A DNA stretch of 64,000 nt from Embleya sp051903075 (lineage in GTDB: Bacteria > Actinomycetota > Actinomycetes > Streptomycetales > Streptomycetaceae), in NCBI RefSeq assembly GCF_051903075.1, contig NZ_CP182422.1, positions 3,906,001 to 3,970,000 of the forward strand. Direction: 5' to 3'. Below are positions 16,569 through 24,806 of the stretch, one piece after another. A program made the position numbers and the translations under genes. The notes beneath the pieces were generated by a model that searched no databases, was not told where the DNA came from, and saw nothing but the letters and a program-made list of their open reading frames with translations. How positions within the stretch are numbered: position 1 is the stretch's first letter; each line of letters opens with the position of its first letter.

Positions 16569-18454
16569 GCGCTCGCTCCGTCGAAAGCCGCGGGCGCGAC
16601 CGCGCCGAACACACCCGCGCCCAGGTCGGCGGGGCCCACCCCGGCGCGCAGCGCGGTGAACAACTCGCGCCCGGTGCCGACCCATTCCGCGTCGGTCGGG
16701 GCCGCGCCCTCGGGCCGCCGTCCGCTCAGGTCGGCCTCGGTGGTCAGCGTCCCCGCCACCGCGTCCACGGTCACGATGTCACCGTTGCGGATCAGCGCGA
16801 TCGGGCCGCCGACCGCCGCCTCGGGCGTGCAGTGGATCGCCGCCGGGATCTTGCCGGACGCGCCGGAGAGCCGGCCGTCGGTGACCAGCGCCACGTGGTG
16901 GCCCCGGTCCTGGAGCACGCCGAGCGCGGGGATCAGCTTGTGCAGCTCCGGCATGCCGTTGGCGCGCGGTCCCTGGTAGCGCAGCACCGCGATGAGGTCG
17001 TGGTTCAACTCGTCGCGTTCGAACGCGGCCAGGAAGTCGGCCTGTCCGTCGAACACCCGCGCGGGCGCGCTCACCACGTGGTGCGACGGGTCGACCGCGG
17101 ACACCTTGATCACCGCGCGACCGAGGTCGCCGTGCAACATCCGCAGTCCGCCGTCGGGCGCGAACGGCTTGTCGTAGGGCCGCAGTACGTCCAGGTCCAG
17201 GCTCTCCGTCGGGCCGTCCACCCACACGATCGAGCCGTCCTCGGTGAGCTGCGGCTCGCGGCGGTAGCGGGCGAGCCCGTCGCCGGCCACGGTGCGCACG
17301 TCCTCGTTGAGCAGCCCGCCGTCGAGCAGCGTGCCGATCAGGAACGCGGTGCCGCCCGCGGCGTGGAAGTGGTTGATGTCCGCCGGACCGTTCGGGTACA
17401 TCCGGGTCAGCAGCGGCACCGCCGTGGACAACTCGGCGAAGTCGTCCCAGGTGAGCGTGATCCCGGCGGCGGCGGCCATCGCGACCAGGTGCAGCGTGTG
17501 GTTGGTGGAGCCGCCGGTGGCGAGCAGCGCGACGACCGCGTTGACCCAGGCCTTCTCGTCCAGCACCTCGCCGATCGGCGTGTAGTCGCGGACCAGCGAG
17601 GTCGGGTCGCCGAGCGAGGTGGTGGCCGCGACCCGGCGGCCCGCCTCGTCGGTCAGCGCCTTGCGCAGCGGCTGGTCGGGGTGCACGAAGCTGGCGCCCG
17701 GCAGGTGCAGCCCGAGCACCTCCATCACCAGCTGGTTCGTGTTCGCGGTGCCGTAGAAGGTGCAGGTGCCGATGCCGTGGTAGGCGCCGGCCTCGGCGTC
17801 GAGCAGTTCCTCGCGGGAGACCTTGCCCTCGGCGAAGCGCTGCCGGACCCGGGCCTTCTCCTTGTTCGGCAGGCCCGAGGACATCGGACCGGCGGGCACG
17901 AAGATGGTCGGCAGGTGTCCGAACGACAGCGCCCCGATCACCAGGCCGGGGACGATCTTGTCGCACACGCCGAGCATCAGCGCGCCGTCGAACATGTCGT
18001 GCGCGAGCGCCACGGCGGCGGCCATCGCGACCACGTCGCGGCTGAACAGGGACAGCTCCATGCCCGCGCGGCCCTGGGTGATCCCGTCGCACATGGCGGG
18101 TACGCCGCCGGCGAACTGGGCCACGCCGCCGGCCGCGGCGACCGCGGCCTTGAGCTGTTCGGGGTAGGTCCGCAGCGGCTGGTGCGCGGAGAGCATGTCG
18201 TTGTAGGAGGAGACGATCGCGACGTTCGGCTTGACCGGGCCCTGCGGGCCGGTGCCGCGCAGGCCCAGCTTCTCGCTCGGCGAGCACGCGGCGAAGCCGT
18301 GGGCGAAGTTGGCGCAGCCGAGCTGACCGCGGGCGGGCTTCTCGGAGGCCGCCGCTCGGATCCGCTCCAGGTAGGCGGAACGCGTGGCGGCACTGCGGCG
18401 CGCGATGCGCTCCGTCACTGCGGCCACCGTCGGGTGGATCCTCTGCTCGCTCAC
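16565..18454 (-). CDS. edd: 6-phosphogluconate dehydratase
   Basis: The 629-residue protein is a full-length IlvD/Edd family dehydratase. Cysteines expected to hold the Fe-S cluster lie in AMCDGITQGRAGMELS, MLGVCDKIVPGLVIGAL and IGTCTFYGTANTNQLV; the C-terminal TDGRLSGASGKIPAAIH block is characteristic. It dehydrates 6-phosphogluconate to KDPG. The GTG start before SEQRIHPTVAAVTERI matches family N-termini. A perfect palindrome at 18516-18539 lies about 62 bp upstream, between edd and a divergent ROK repressor gene, and is the likely control site of the operon. Confidence 0.96.
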   Translation of the reverse strand: MSEQRIHPTVAAVTERIARRSAATRSAYLERIRAAASEKPARGQLGCANFAHGFAACSPSEKLGLRGTGPQGPVKPNVAIVSSYNDMLSAHQPLRTYPEQLKAAVAAAGGVAQFAGGVPAMCDGITQGRAGMELSLFSRDVVAMAAAVALAHDMFDGALMLGVCDKIVPGLVIGALSFGHLPTIFVPAGPMSSGLPNKEKARVRQRFAEGKVSREELLDAEAGAYHGIGTCTFYGTANTNQLVMEVLGLHLPGASFVHPDQPLRKALTDEAGRRVAATTSLGDPTSLVRDYTPIGEVLDEKAWVNAVVALLATGGSTNHTLHLVAMAAAAGITLTWDDFAELSTAVPLLTRMYPNGPADINHFHAAGGTAFLIGTLLDGGLLNEDVRTVAGDGLARYRREPQLTEDGSIVWVDGPTESLDLDVLRPYDKPFAPDGGLRMLHGDLGRAVIKVSAVDPSHHVVSAPARVFDGQADFLAAFERDELNHDLIAVLRYQGPRANGMPELHKLIPALGVLQDRGHHVALVTDGRLSGASGKIPAAIHCTPEAAVGGPIALIRNGDIVTVDAVAGTLTTEADLSGRRPEGAAPTDAEWVGTGRELFTALRAGVGPADLGAGVFGAVAPAAFDGASA

Positions 18455-18515
18455 GATCTTCGTGCCCCTGCTGTCTTCGGCGGGCTCTGCCGGTTCGGGT
18501 ACCAAACTAGGGGTA

Positions 18516-18539
18516 CTTTTGCTTCTTGGCAAGCAAAAG
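18516..18539. promoter_or_regulatory. Operator palindrome between edd and ROK regulator
   Basis: CTTTTGCTT, spacer CTTGGC, AAGCAAAAG: perfect 9-bp arms in the 159-bp divergent gap. Its position and AT content compared with the surroundings mark it as the probable binding site of the ROK protein encoded at 18614. Confidence 0.75.
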
Positions 18540-18613
18540 AGTGACGCTCGGGTGTCGAAGTAGTGAACTTAGGGCTTTGACCGAGGGAAAGCCGCCCTGG
18601 TTCACTGGACGAC

Positions 18614-19858
18614 ATGGCCCGACGCGCGAATCCCATCCCGCACAGCAGTGCAGGCGAGGTACTTCGCCTGGTGCGTGAAGGTGATGCCGAGACCCGGGCG
18701 GACGTCGCCCGGCTCACCGGGCTGTCCAGATCCGCCGTGGCGGCCCGGATCGACGAACTGGTGGACGCCGGACTGCTCGCCGAACGCGCCGACGGCGTGT
18801 CCACCGGCGGCCGGCCCCCGATCCGCCTCGAACTCAACCCCGAGGGCGGCCTGGTACTGGCCGCCTCGCTCGGCAGCAGCCGAGGCCAACTCGCGGTCTG
18901 CGATCTGACCGGCCGGGTGCTGGCCAGCCGGGAGACCCGGATGGCCGCGCAGGGCGGCCCCGACGCGGTGCTCACCGGACTGCCGGACTGGATCGACACG
19001 ATGCTCGCCGAGGAGGGCTTCGACCCGGCGCGCGTGCGTGGGGTCGGGGTCGCCGTGCCCGGGCCGGTCGAGCTGGACACCGGGCGCGCCGCGGGTGCGC
19101 CGACGCTGCCGGGGTGGGACGGGGTGGCGATAGCGCCGACCCTGCAACGCCGGTTGCCGGTACCGGTGTACGTGGACAACGACGTGAACGTGATGGCGCT
19201 GGGCGAGTATCGGGCCCGGGCCGACGCGGGCGACCTGGTCTTCGTCAAGGCGTCCACGGGGATCGGCGCGGGGATAGTCGCCGACGGCAAGGTCTACCGG
19301 GGCGCGCTCGGCGCGGCCGGCGAGATCGGCCACATCCCGGTCGCCGGCGGTACCGGGGTGCGCTGCTGGTGCGGCAACGTGGACTGCCTCGAAGTCCTGG
19401 CCAGCGGGCGGCACTTGATCGAGACGCTGGCCGCCCACGGGGCACGCTTCCCGGACGGCCGCGAGGTCTCCAGCGTGCGCGACGTGGTGGCCTTGGCGGC
19501 GGCCGGCCAGCCCGAGGCGGTGCGGCTGGTGCGCGAGTCGGGGCGGATGCTCGGCGAGGTGCTGGCGAGCGTGGTCAACGTGCTGAATCCGGCGGTGGTC
19601 GTGCTGGGCGGCGACCTCGCCGACGCGGGTGATCCGCTGCTGGCCGGCGTGCGTGAGGTGGTCTATCGGCGGTCCACGGCGGTGGCCACGCGCGAACTGC
19701 GCATCGTGCCGAGCGTGTTGGGCGAGGCCGCGGGCCTCACGGGCTGCGCGTTCATGGCCCTGGACCAGATCCTGTCCCCGGACTCGGTGGACACCACCCT
19801 CGCCCGCCTCGCCGGCGGCCGAGCCCTCCCCAGCGTGAACCGAGCCCTCCCGGCCTGA
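18614..19858 (+). CDS. ROK family transcriptional regulator of the Entner-Doudoroff operon
   Basis: The first ~75 residues form a winged helix (RADVARLTGLSRSAVAARIDELV). The rest is a ROK sugar-sensing domain with VGVAVPGPVELDTG, VYVDNDVNVMALGEY, the EIGHIP histidine and the zinc motif CWCGNVDCLEVLASG (CxCGxxxCxE). The protein is 414 residues, standard for NagC/Mlc/XylR-type regulators. It is divergent from edd-glk-eda with a palindrome between them. The effector is presumably a sugar or sugar phosphate of that pathway, which is inference. Confidence 0.9.
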   Translation: MARRANPIPHSSAGEVLRLVREGDAETRADVARLTGLSRSAVAARIDELVDAGLLAERADGVSTGGRPPIRLELNPEGGLVLAASLGSSRGQLAVCDLTGRVLASRETRMAAQGGPDAVLTGLPDWIDTMLAEEGFDPARVRGVGVAVPGPVELDTGRAAGAPTLPGWDGVAIAPTLQRRLPVPVYVDNDVNVMALGEYRARADAGDLVFVKASTGIGAGIVADGKVYRGALGAAGEIGHIPVAGGTGVRCWCGNVDCLEVLASGRHLIETLAAHGARFPDGREVSSVRDVVALAAAGQPEAVRLVRESGRMLGEVLASVVNVLNPAVVVLGGDLADAGDPLLAGVREVVYRRSTAVATRELRIVPSVLGEAAGLTGCAFMALDQILSPDSVDTTLARLAGGRALPSVNRALPA

Positions 19859-20286
19859 ACCCGAGCCGGACCGCTCACCGGGTCCCGCCCGGCCGCGCGG
19901 CGGTGGCGAACCGTAGCTCGGCGCGGCGACTGTGCCACGTCCCGCAGGCCGCCACGCCCCGGCACACGGACCCGCTCGCAGCGACCCAGACCCGCCCCTC
20001 GGCCGCGGAGCGGACGCGCTCCGCTCCGCTCGCGGCGACCTCGACCCGCTCCTCATCCGCGTAGCGGACGCGCACCACGGCGCAGCGCGGCGACCGATCC
20101 CGGCCGCGGAGCGCCCGTGTACCCCAATGCGCCCCCGCTCGCCGCCACGACAGCGCCATCCCCTCGCTCCGCCCGGAACCACCCCCCAAACCAGACCCTC
20201 CGCGCGGGGAATGTTGAGCGAGCAACTACTGTTGAGGCGTGCAAGGACCGGGAAAGCCGGACCGTACTCGTCCCGAGGAGCAGGCC
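19859..20286. other. Gene-free interval upstream of pirin gene
   Basis: 428 bp, very GC-rich, with short repeated words around CGCTCGCGGCGAC and GCGGAGCGGACGCG. No supported gene is visible on either strand. The last ~70 bp probably carry the pirin promoter. Confidence 0.5.
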
Positions 20287-21243
20287 ATGCCCGCCGTCAC
20301 CGTTGCCAACCCGCTGGCTCTGCCGCGTCTGCCGGAGCCCGCGCTCGACGCCCGTCCGCGTCCCGTACTGGCCGTCACCACCGCCCCGAGCGGGGTCGAG
20401 GGTGAGGGTTTCCCCGTGCGGCGCGCCTTCGCGGGCGTCAACCAGACCTACCTCGACCCGTTCATCATGATGGATCAGATGGGCGAGGTGGAGTACGCGC
20501 CGGGCGAGCCCAAGGGCACCCCGTGGCACCCGCACCGGGGCTTCGAGACGGTCACCTATCTCCTCGACGGCGAGTTCGTCCACCAGGACTCGGCCGGCGG
20601 CGGCGGCGTGATCACCGACGGCGACACCCAGTGGATGACGGCCGGCTCCGGCCTGCTGCACATCGAAGCGCCGCCGGAGGCGCTGGTGACCAGTGGCGGG
20701 CTCTTCCACGGCATCCAGCTGTGGGTCAACCTGCCGTCCGTGCAGAAGATGAGCGACCCGCGCTACCAGGACATTCGCGCGGGCGACGTCAAGCTGCTCG
20801 CCTCGGACGACGGCGGCGCCCTGGTCCGGCTGATCGCCGGCTCCGTCGGCGGCTTCGACGGTCCGGGTATCACGCACACCCCGATCACCCTGCTGCACGC
20901 CTCGGTCAACCCGGGCGCGCGACTTTCGCTGCCGTGGCGCAAGGACTACAACGCGCTGGTGTACGTCCTCTCCGGTTCCGGGACCGTCGGAACCGATCGG
21001 CGACCGATCGAAACCGGCCGGCTCGCGGTCCTGGGCGCCGGCGACACGATCGACCTCCAGGCGGACACGCGCCAGGATTCGAACAAGCCCAACCTCGAGG
21101 TGATCGTTCTCGGCGGGCAGCCGATCGGGGAGGAAGTGGCCTGGTATGGCCCGTTCGTGATGAACACGCACGCGGAACTGGCGCAGGCGTTCGACGACTT
21201 CAAGGCCGGTCGCATGGGCCGGATCCCGGCGGACCGGATCTGA
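20287..21243 (+). CDS. Pirin family bicupin protein
   Basis: The N-terminal cupin has the pirin metal motif PWHPHRGFETVTYLLDGEFV with HQDS following, and the second cupin has SLPWRKDYNALVYVLSGSGTVG. Conserved GQPIGEEVAWYGPFVMNT closes the fold. Bacterial pirins bind Fe(II); some are quercetinases, others interact with metabolic enzymes. The 318-residue length is at the upper end of normal. ATG 20287 is chosen over an upstream GTG because a GAGGAG ribosome site precedes it. No partner gene is evident. Confidence 0.92.
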   Translation: MPAVTVANPLALPRLPEPALDARPRPVLAVTTAPSGVEGEGFPVRRAFAGVNQTYLDPFIMMDQMGEVEYAPGEPKGTPWHPHRGFETVTYLLDGEFVHQDSAGGGGVITDGDTQWMTAGSGLLHIEAPPEALVTSGGLFHGIQLWVNLPSVQKMSDPRYQDIRAGDVKLLASDDGGALVRLIAGSVGGFDGPGITHTPITLLHASVNPGARLSLPWRKDYNALVYVLSGSGTVGTDRRPIETGRLAVLGAGDTIDLQADTRQDSNKPNLEVIVLGGQPIGEEVAWYGPFVMNTHAELAQAFDDFKAGRMGRIPADRI

Positions 21244-21281
21244 CGACGTCTCAACAGTGGCCGAAGATCATCGGCAGGGGA

Positions 21282-21298
21282 TCTGACACACCGTCAGA
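21282..21298. promoter_or_regulatory. Palindrome TCTGAC-N5-GTCAGA
   Basis: Perfect 6-bp arms (TCTGACACACCGTCAGA) lie just after the pirin stop and upstream of the small membrane gene run. The same word with two differences occurs at 51735-51751, so it is probably a protein-binding site. Confidence 0.5.
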
Positions 21299-21558
21299 GC
21301 CCTTAGAGTGCAAGGGAATGCCTCAAAGGGGCGGGCGCGTGGGCTACGCAATGCAGCCGACCGGTCGCCCCTTGACGCTGTCCCGCCCACTGGCCACACT
21401 GAACAAGGTCAAATGGAACGTAACGGTTTGCCGCGCCATGGGCGCGGCCTGCGGAAACAGGAGTGGAGCCGTCACCTCACCACCGTGAGCTCCGCCGCCG
21501 GGTCGCTGTGGCTCCGGTCGACGGGCGCGATGTGACACCGGACGAGAGGAGTCCGCGT

Positions 21559-21732
21559 ATGTTCCGGCCCTCCCGGGTGGCACACGGCATCGGCGACGGT
21601 GACCGACGGCCGCCCCACGCCTCGTATTTCGCCGATCGACCGATCGGAACCGGTCCGTTCCCGCTCGGGTCGTCCACCGGCGCTTTCGCGATTCTTTCGT
21701 GGACCGCCGGCGCCGGGTCCCGGAGGCCCTGA
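21559..21732 (+). CDS. Possible small protein, coupled to the next gene
   Basis: A 57-codon frame begins MFRPSRVAHGIGDGD after a good GAGAGGAG ribosome site. Its TGA overlaps the ATG of the following membrane gene (TGATG). The product is Pro/Gly-rich and matches nothing I know. The ribosome site and coupling favour translation, if only as a leader; coding is not certain. Confidence 0.35.
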   Translation: MFRPSRVAHGIGDGDRRPPHASYFADRPIGTGPFPLGSSTGAFAILSWTAGAGSRRP

Positions 21733-22004
21733 TGGCCGACGACTGGCGCAAGAAGTTCAAGGAACGCACGGTCAAGACTCGGACCTCGTCCGCGAACTGG
21801 CTGGCACTGCGCATCGTGCACTCCAACGCGCTGACCATGCTCATCCTCGGAACCGCCGCGGTGTTCGCGGTCGTTCTGCATATCCGCGGCCGGGCACGAG
21901 ACGGCGAGTTCTTCGCCATCGCGATCGCGGTGCCGTGGATACTGGCGGCATACCGGCACAGCCGGTCCTGCAAGCCGTGCCCACGTCAGTCGGGAGGTGG
22001 ATAG
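21732..22004 (+). CDS. Small membrane protein, function unknown
   Basis: This 90-residue protein has a basic N-terminus (MADDWRKKFKERTVKTRT), one hydrophobic helix (TMLILGTAAVFAVVLHI) and a second (EFFAIAIAVPWILAAY), ending in a basic Cys-containing tail (SRSCKPCPRQSGGG). It is followed after 3 bp by another membrane protein gene whose ribosome site lies inside this gene's end, so the two are co-translated. I do not recognise a family. Confidence 0.6.
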   Translation: MADDWRKKFKERTVKTRTSSANWLALRIVHSNALTMLILGTAAVFAVVLHIRGRARDGEFFAIAIAVPWILAAYRHSRSCKPCPRQSGGG

Positions 22005-22007
22005 GCG

Positions 22008-22982
22008 ATGAGCGGCTACGAACCGCCACCGCCCCCCGAAGCACGCGGACTTCGGCTCGGCGACCTGCGGCGATGGCGCCACCTCTCGGATCCCGAGGAC
22101 GAGGAACCGGCATTCCCCGCGCCCCGGGACGAACCCGCGCGCGGATCCGCCCGCGCGTCGCGCAGCCCGCGACACGAGGACGAAGAGCCCTCCTGGCGGC
22201 GCGACTTGCGGGAGCGTCGGAAGCGCGAGCGGAGCGCGGCGGCCGCGACCGAGTCCCGGCGTACGACGGAGCGCAAGAGCGGTCCCGACGCGCGCCCCGG
22301 GCGGGGCGGCGCCGGCGAACGCCCCGACTCGGCCCGGTACTCGGAGAGCACGCGGGCTCCGGCCGAGCGTGGCACCGACCCCGCAGGCGGTTCCCCGCGT
22401 CCCACGGTGCGGCACGTGATGAAACCCCGCGACCCGGGGCGGAACAACGCTCCCGCGGCACCGGCGACTTCGACCCCGCCCGCGCGCAAGCCGCCGTGGC
22501 GCCGCTCCGCCAAGGCGGCCGGAACGGGCGCGGCGGGCGCGCTCGGCGCCGGCGACGCGGCACCCGCCGCCGCGAGTGGTCCGGCGTCCGGCCTGGCCCG
22601 CTTCGTCCGCCGCGGCTCGGCGGCCGGGGACGAAGCCGGTGGATCGGCCGATTCCGGCACACAGGGCGGGACTTCGGATAAACCCGGAGTGTCGCCGCCG
22701 TTCCCGGGCGGTCCCGGCGGCATGATCGGACCCTCCCGGCCGTTCAGCGGTACCGACCTGGTCATGCTGGTTCCCGCCGGCCTGGCCGCCTACTACGGCG
22801 CCGGTCTCCTGGTGAACTGCTCCCATGAGGCGGGTTTCATGGCGGCCTTCTGCCTGTGGCTGATGGCCGGCTTCTGGATCGTGATCATCAGCGCCAAATG
22901 GCCCCTGGTGCGACTCATGCGCTGGGCCTGGGTGTTGGCCGGCCTGATGGCCGGGGCGACCATCCCCATCGGTGGCGGATGA
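22008..22982 (+). CDS. Membrane protein with long disordered charged N-terminus
   Basis: Of 324 residues, about 245 are low-complexity, rich in Arg, Glu, Pro, Ala and Gly and predicted to be unstructured in the cytoplasm. The last ~75 residues hold about three hydrophobic helices (DLVMLVPAGLAAYYGAGLLV, FMAAFCLWLMAGFWIVIIS, WAWVLAGLMAGATIPI). GGAGGTGG before the start overlaps the upstream gene's end. The layout resembles proteins encoded in actinomycete transfer or secretion clusters, but no such machinery is nearby, so the function stays open. Confidence 0.65.
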   Translation: MSGYEPPPPPEARGLRLGDLRRWRHLSDPEDEEPAFPAPRDEPARGSARASRSPRHEDEEPSWRRDLRERRKRERSAAAATESRRTTERKSGPDARPGRGGAGERPDSARYSESTRAPAERGTDPAGGSPRPTVRHVMKPRDPGRNNAPAAPATSTPPARKPPWRRSAKAAGTGAAGALGAGDAAPAAASGPASGLARFVRRGSAAGDEAGGSADSGTQGGTSDKPGVSPPFPGGPGGMIGPSRPFSGTDLVMLVPAGLAAYYGAGLLVNCSHEAGFMAAFCLWLMAGFWIVIISAKWPLVRLMRWAWVLAGLMAGATIPIGGG

Positions 22983-23078
22983 CGGTGCGCGCGACGTGAG
23001 TAGCTTACGAACCGTCATATCACGGGTACGCCAAGGCAAACAGGGACCGGCGGACGACCGCAGGACCGGAGGGGAATC

Positions 23079-23375
23079 ATGCACATGTCGCTGAGCGCCG
23101 TGGCCGCTGCCGCGCCCGAACACATCGCCAACTTCCAGGCGGTGACGACCGAGACGAGCAGTGTCGGTCGTGGGGTGACCGTCGGGGTCCCGATCCTGAT
23201 CATCTTCATCCTCTTCTACATGGTCACGCACAAGGGCTACAAACTCCTGGGCCTGATCCTGGCGTTCGTGGCCGGAGTGATGTTGTCCGGTACGCAGGTC
23301 GCGTCCTCGCTCTCCGAGCTGGTCGACCACTTCGTGACGGCCGGCGTCAACGCGGTCAGCGACACGTTCAGCTGA
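23079..23375 (+). CDS. Small two-helix membrane protein, function unknown
   Basis: This 98-residue protein has a central helix (GVTVGVPILIIFILFYMV) and a second (KLLGLILAFVAGVMLSG), with a soluble C-terminal segment (SLSELVDHFVTAGVNAV). A GGAGGGG ribosome site lies upstream. It follows two other membrane-protein genes on the same strand with a 96-bp gap and may belong to the same unit. Proteins of this size and pattern occur repeatedly in streptomycetes, sometimes on integrative elements, but none has an assigned role that I can name. Confidence 0.6.
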   Translation: MHMSLSAVAAAAPEHIANFQAVTTETSSVGRGVTVGVPILIIFILFYMVTHKGYKLLGLILAFVAGVMLSGTQVASSLSELVDHFVTAGVNAVSDTFS

Positions 23376-23489
23376 GTCGGATCCGGGCGACCCGCACCGG
23401 AATCGGGTCGCCCGGCCCGTCGAGTCACTCCACCCGCACCGTGCCTGCGGTCGGCGGCTTGTCCTGCGCCGTTCGCGGGGTGGCCGATG

Positions 23490-24032
23490 TCATCCGGCGT
23501 ACCGGGCCTGGACGAGCGCGGGGTAGCGAGCGGTGAACATCGCCGGGAGCACGAATCCGGCCGCCTGGGCGGCGATGGCCACCCCGCCGGCCAGGTCGTT
23601 CGCCTTGATCAGATAGAGCGCGACCGCCGTGACGGTGAAGCTCGCGGCCCATACGCCGGCGATCACCACATTGACCCGGCGGAACATCGGCAGGCCCCAG
23701 ATCTCACGTGGGGTGGAGCGCCGGGCGATCACGAGGGTGAACGGGTTGCCGACGGCGATCGAGCCCCAGGCGGTGAGCGCCAGCCAGGCGAACGAGGCCG
23801 CCCCGACATAGCGGTGGAAGCCGGAGTCCGGCACGGCGAACGCGACCGGGGTCAGCACCAGGAAGAAGACCGCCGTGCTGTAGGCGAGCAGGTCGACTCC
23901 GCGCCCCGCCCGGTGGTCCTGGGCGGCGATCAGCACGGTGGCGGCCAGCGCGGCGAGCGCGCCCCACTGCCAGTGCGTCGAGGGGATGGCGGCGAAGACG
24001 ATCCACGGAGCGAAGTTGCGGACGTAGTTCAT
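23490..24032 (-). CDS. Multi-pass membrane protein, function unknown
   Basis: The 180-residue protein contains about five hydrophobic segments (ALAALAATVLIAAQ, AVFFLVLTPVAFAV, AASFAWLALTAWGSIAV, VNVVIAGVWAASFTVTAVAL, VAIAAQAAGFVLPAM) with short loops. It is divergent from a PadR repressor gene, and two palindromes in the 91-bp gap suggest it is the PadR target. PadR partners are often transporters or stress-response membrane proteins; this one has no recognisable transport motif. Confidence 0.75.
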   Translation of the reverse strand: MNYVRNFAPWIVFAAIPSTHWQWGALAALAATVLIAAQDHRAGRGVDLLAYSTAVFFLVLTPVAFAVPDSGFHRYVGAASFAWLALTAWGSIAVGNPFTLVIARRSTPREIWGLPMFRRVNVVIAGVWAASFTVTAVALYLIKANDLAGGVAIAAQAAGFVLPAMFTARYPALVQARYAG

Positions 24033-24066
24033 GGGATTCCTCTGCTCGACACTCCGCTGCTGACAG

Positions 24067-24098
24067 GTCAATCTTTGACGTTCCTACTTCGACATGTC
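24067..24098. promoter_or_regulatory. Two palindromes, probable PadR operators
   Basis: GTCAA-TCT-TTGAC (24067-24079) and GACATGTC (24091-24098) share the GTCAA/GACATGTC half-site logic and fill the divergent promoter region between the membrane protein and the PadR gene. Confidence 0.65.
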
Positions 24099-24123
24099 AA
24101 TCCTGAGTGGTAAAGTTCGCGTC

Positions 24124-24648
24124 ATGAGCCTCCGTCACGCACTCCTCGGACTCCTCGCGAATCGCTCGGCCAGCGGCTACGACCTGCTGAAGTCCTTCGA
24201 AACGTCGCTGGCCAACGCGTGGCCCGCCACCCAGAGCCAGGTCTACGGCGAGCTGGGCAAACTCTCCGCCGAGGGCCTGCTCGACGTGACCGCGGAGGGT
24301 CCGCGCGGCCGCAAGGAATACTCGATCACCGAGAGCGGCCGGGCCGAACTGCGCCACTGGCTGGTCGAGGTCGAACCCGAGCGGGTCAGGCGCAGCAGCA
24401 TGCTCCTGCGCGTCTTCTTCCTCGACACCCTCGCCCCGGCGGAGGCCCGGGCATACCTGGCCGCCCAGGCCGAGGTCGCGGCCGAGCGGAACGCGGGGCT
24501 GCGCGATGTGGAGGCGAACGTGCCCTGGGACGACAGCCCGCTGTCGATGTACGGCCGCGTCGCGCTGGAGTACGGCCTGCGCCTGTCGCAGATGCAGCGC
24601 GACTGGGCGGAGTGGGCGGCGGAACAGGTGGCGCCGCCGACGACGTGA
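24124..24648 (+). CDS. PadR family transcriptional regulator
   Basis: The N-terminal winged helix is typical: MSLRHALLGLLANRSASGYD, then SQVYGELGKLSAEGLLDV and GPRGRKEYSITESGRAELRHWL. A PadR C-terminal (Vir-like) helical dimerisation region follows (RAYLAAQAEVAAERNAGLRD). At 174 residues it is standard. It is divergent from a membrane protein gene and has palindromes at its promoter, so it is probably autoregulated. The ligand is unknown. Confidence 0.9.
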   Translation: MSLRHALLGLLANRSASGYDLLKSFETSLANAWPATQSQVYGELGKLSAEGLLDVTAEGPRGRKEYSITESGRAELRHWLVEVEPERVRRSSMLLRVFFLDTLAPAEARAYLAAQAEVAAERNAGLRDVEANVPWDDSPLSMYGRVALEYGLRLSQMQRDWAEWAAEQVAPPTT

Positions 24649-24806
24649 GGGGGCGCGGTGGGTGCCTGCCGACGGACGGGGCGCCTACCGATCGACGGCG
24701 GCCGAGTGGCGAAGGGTCGACGTGCCGTCGCTCGCGGAATGCCGGGATCCCCCCGCCCCGTTACGCCTGCGACGTTGTGCCTTGATCCTTTGCCATGGAG
24801 GTGGAA

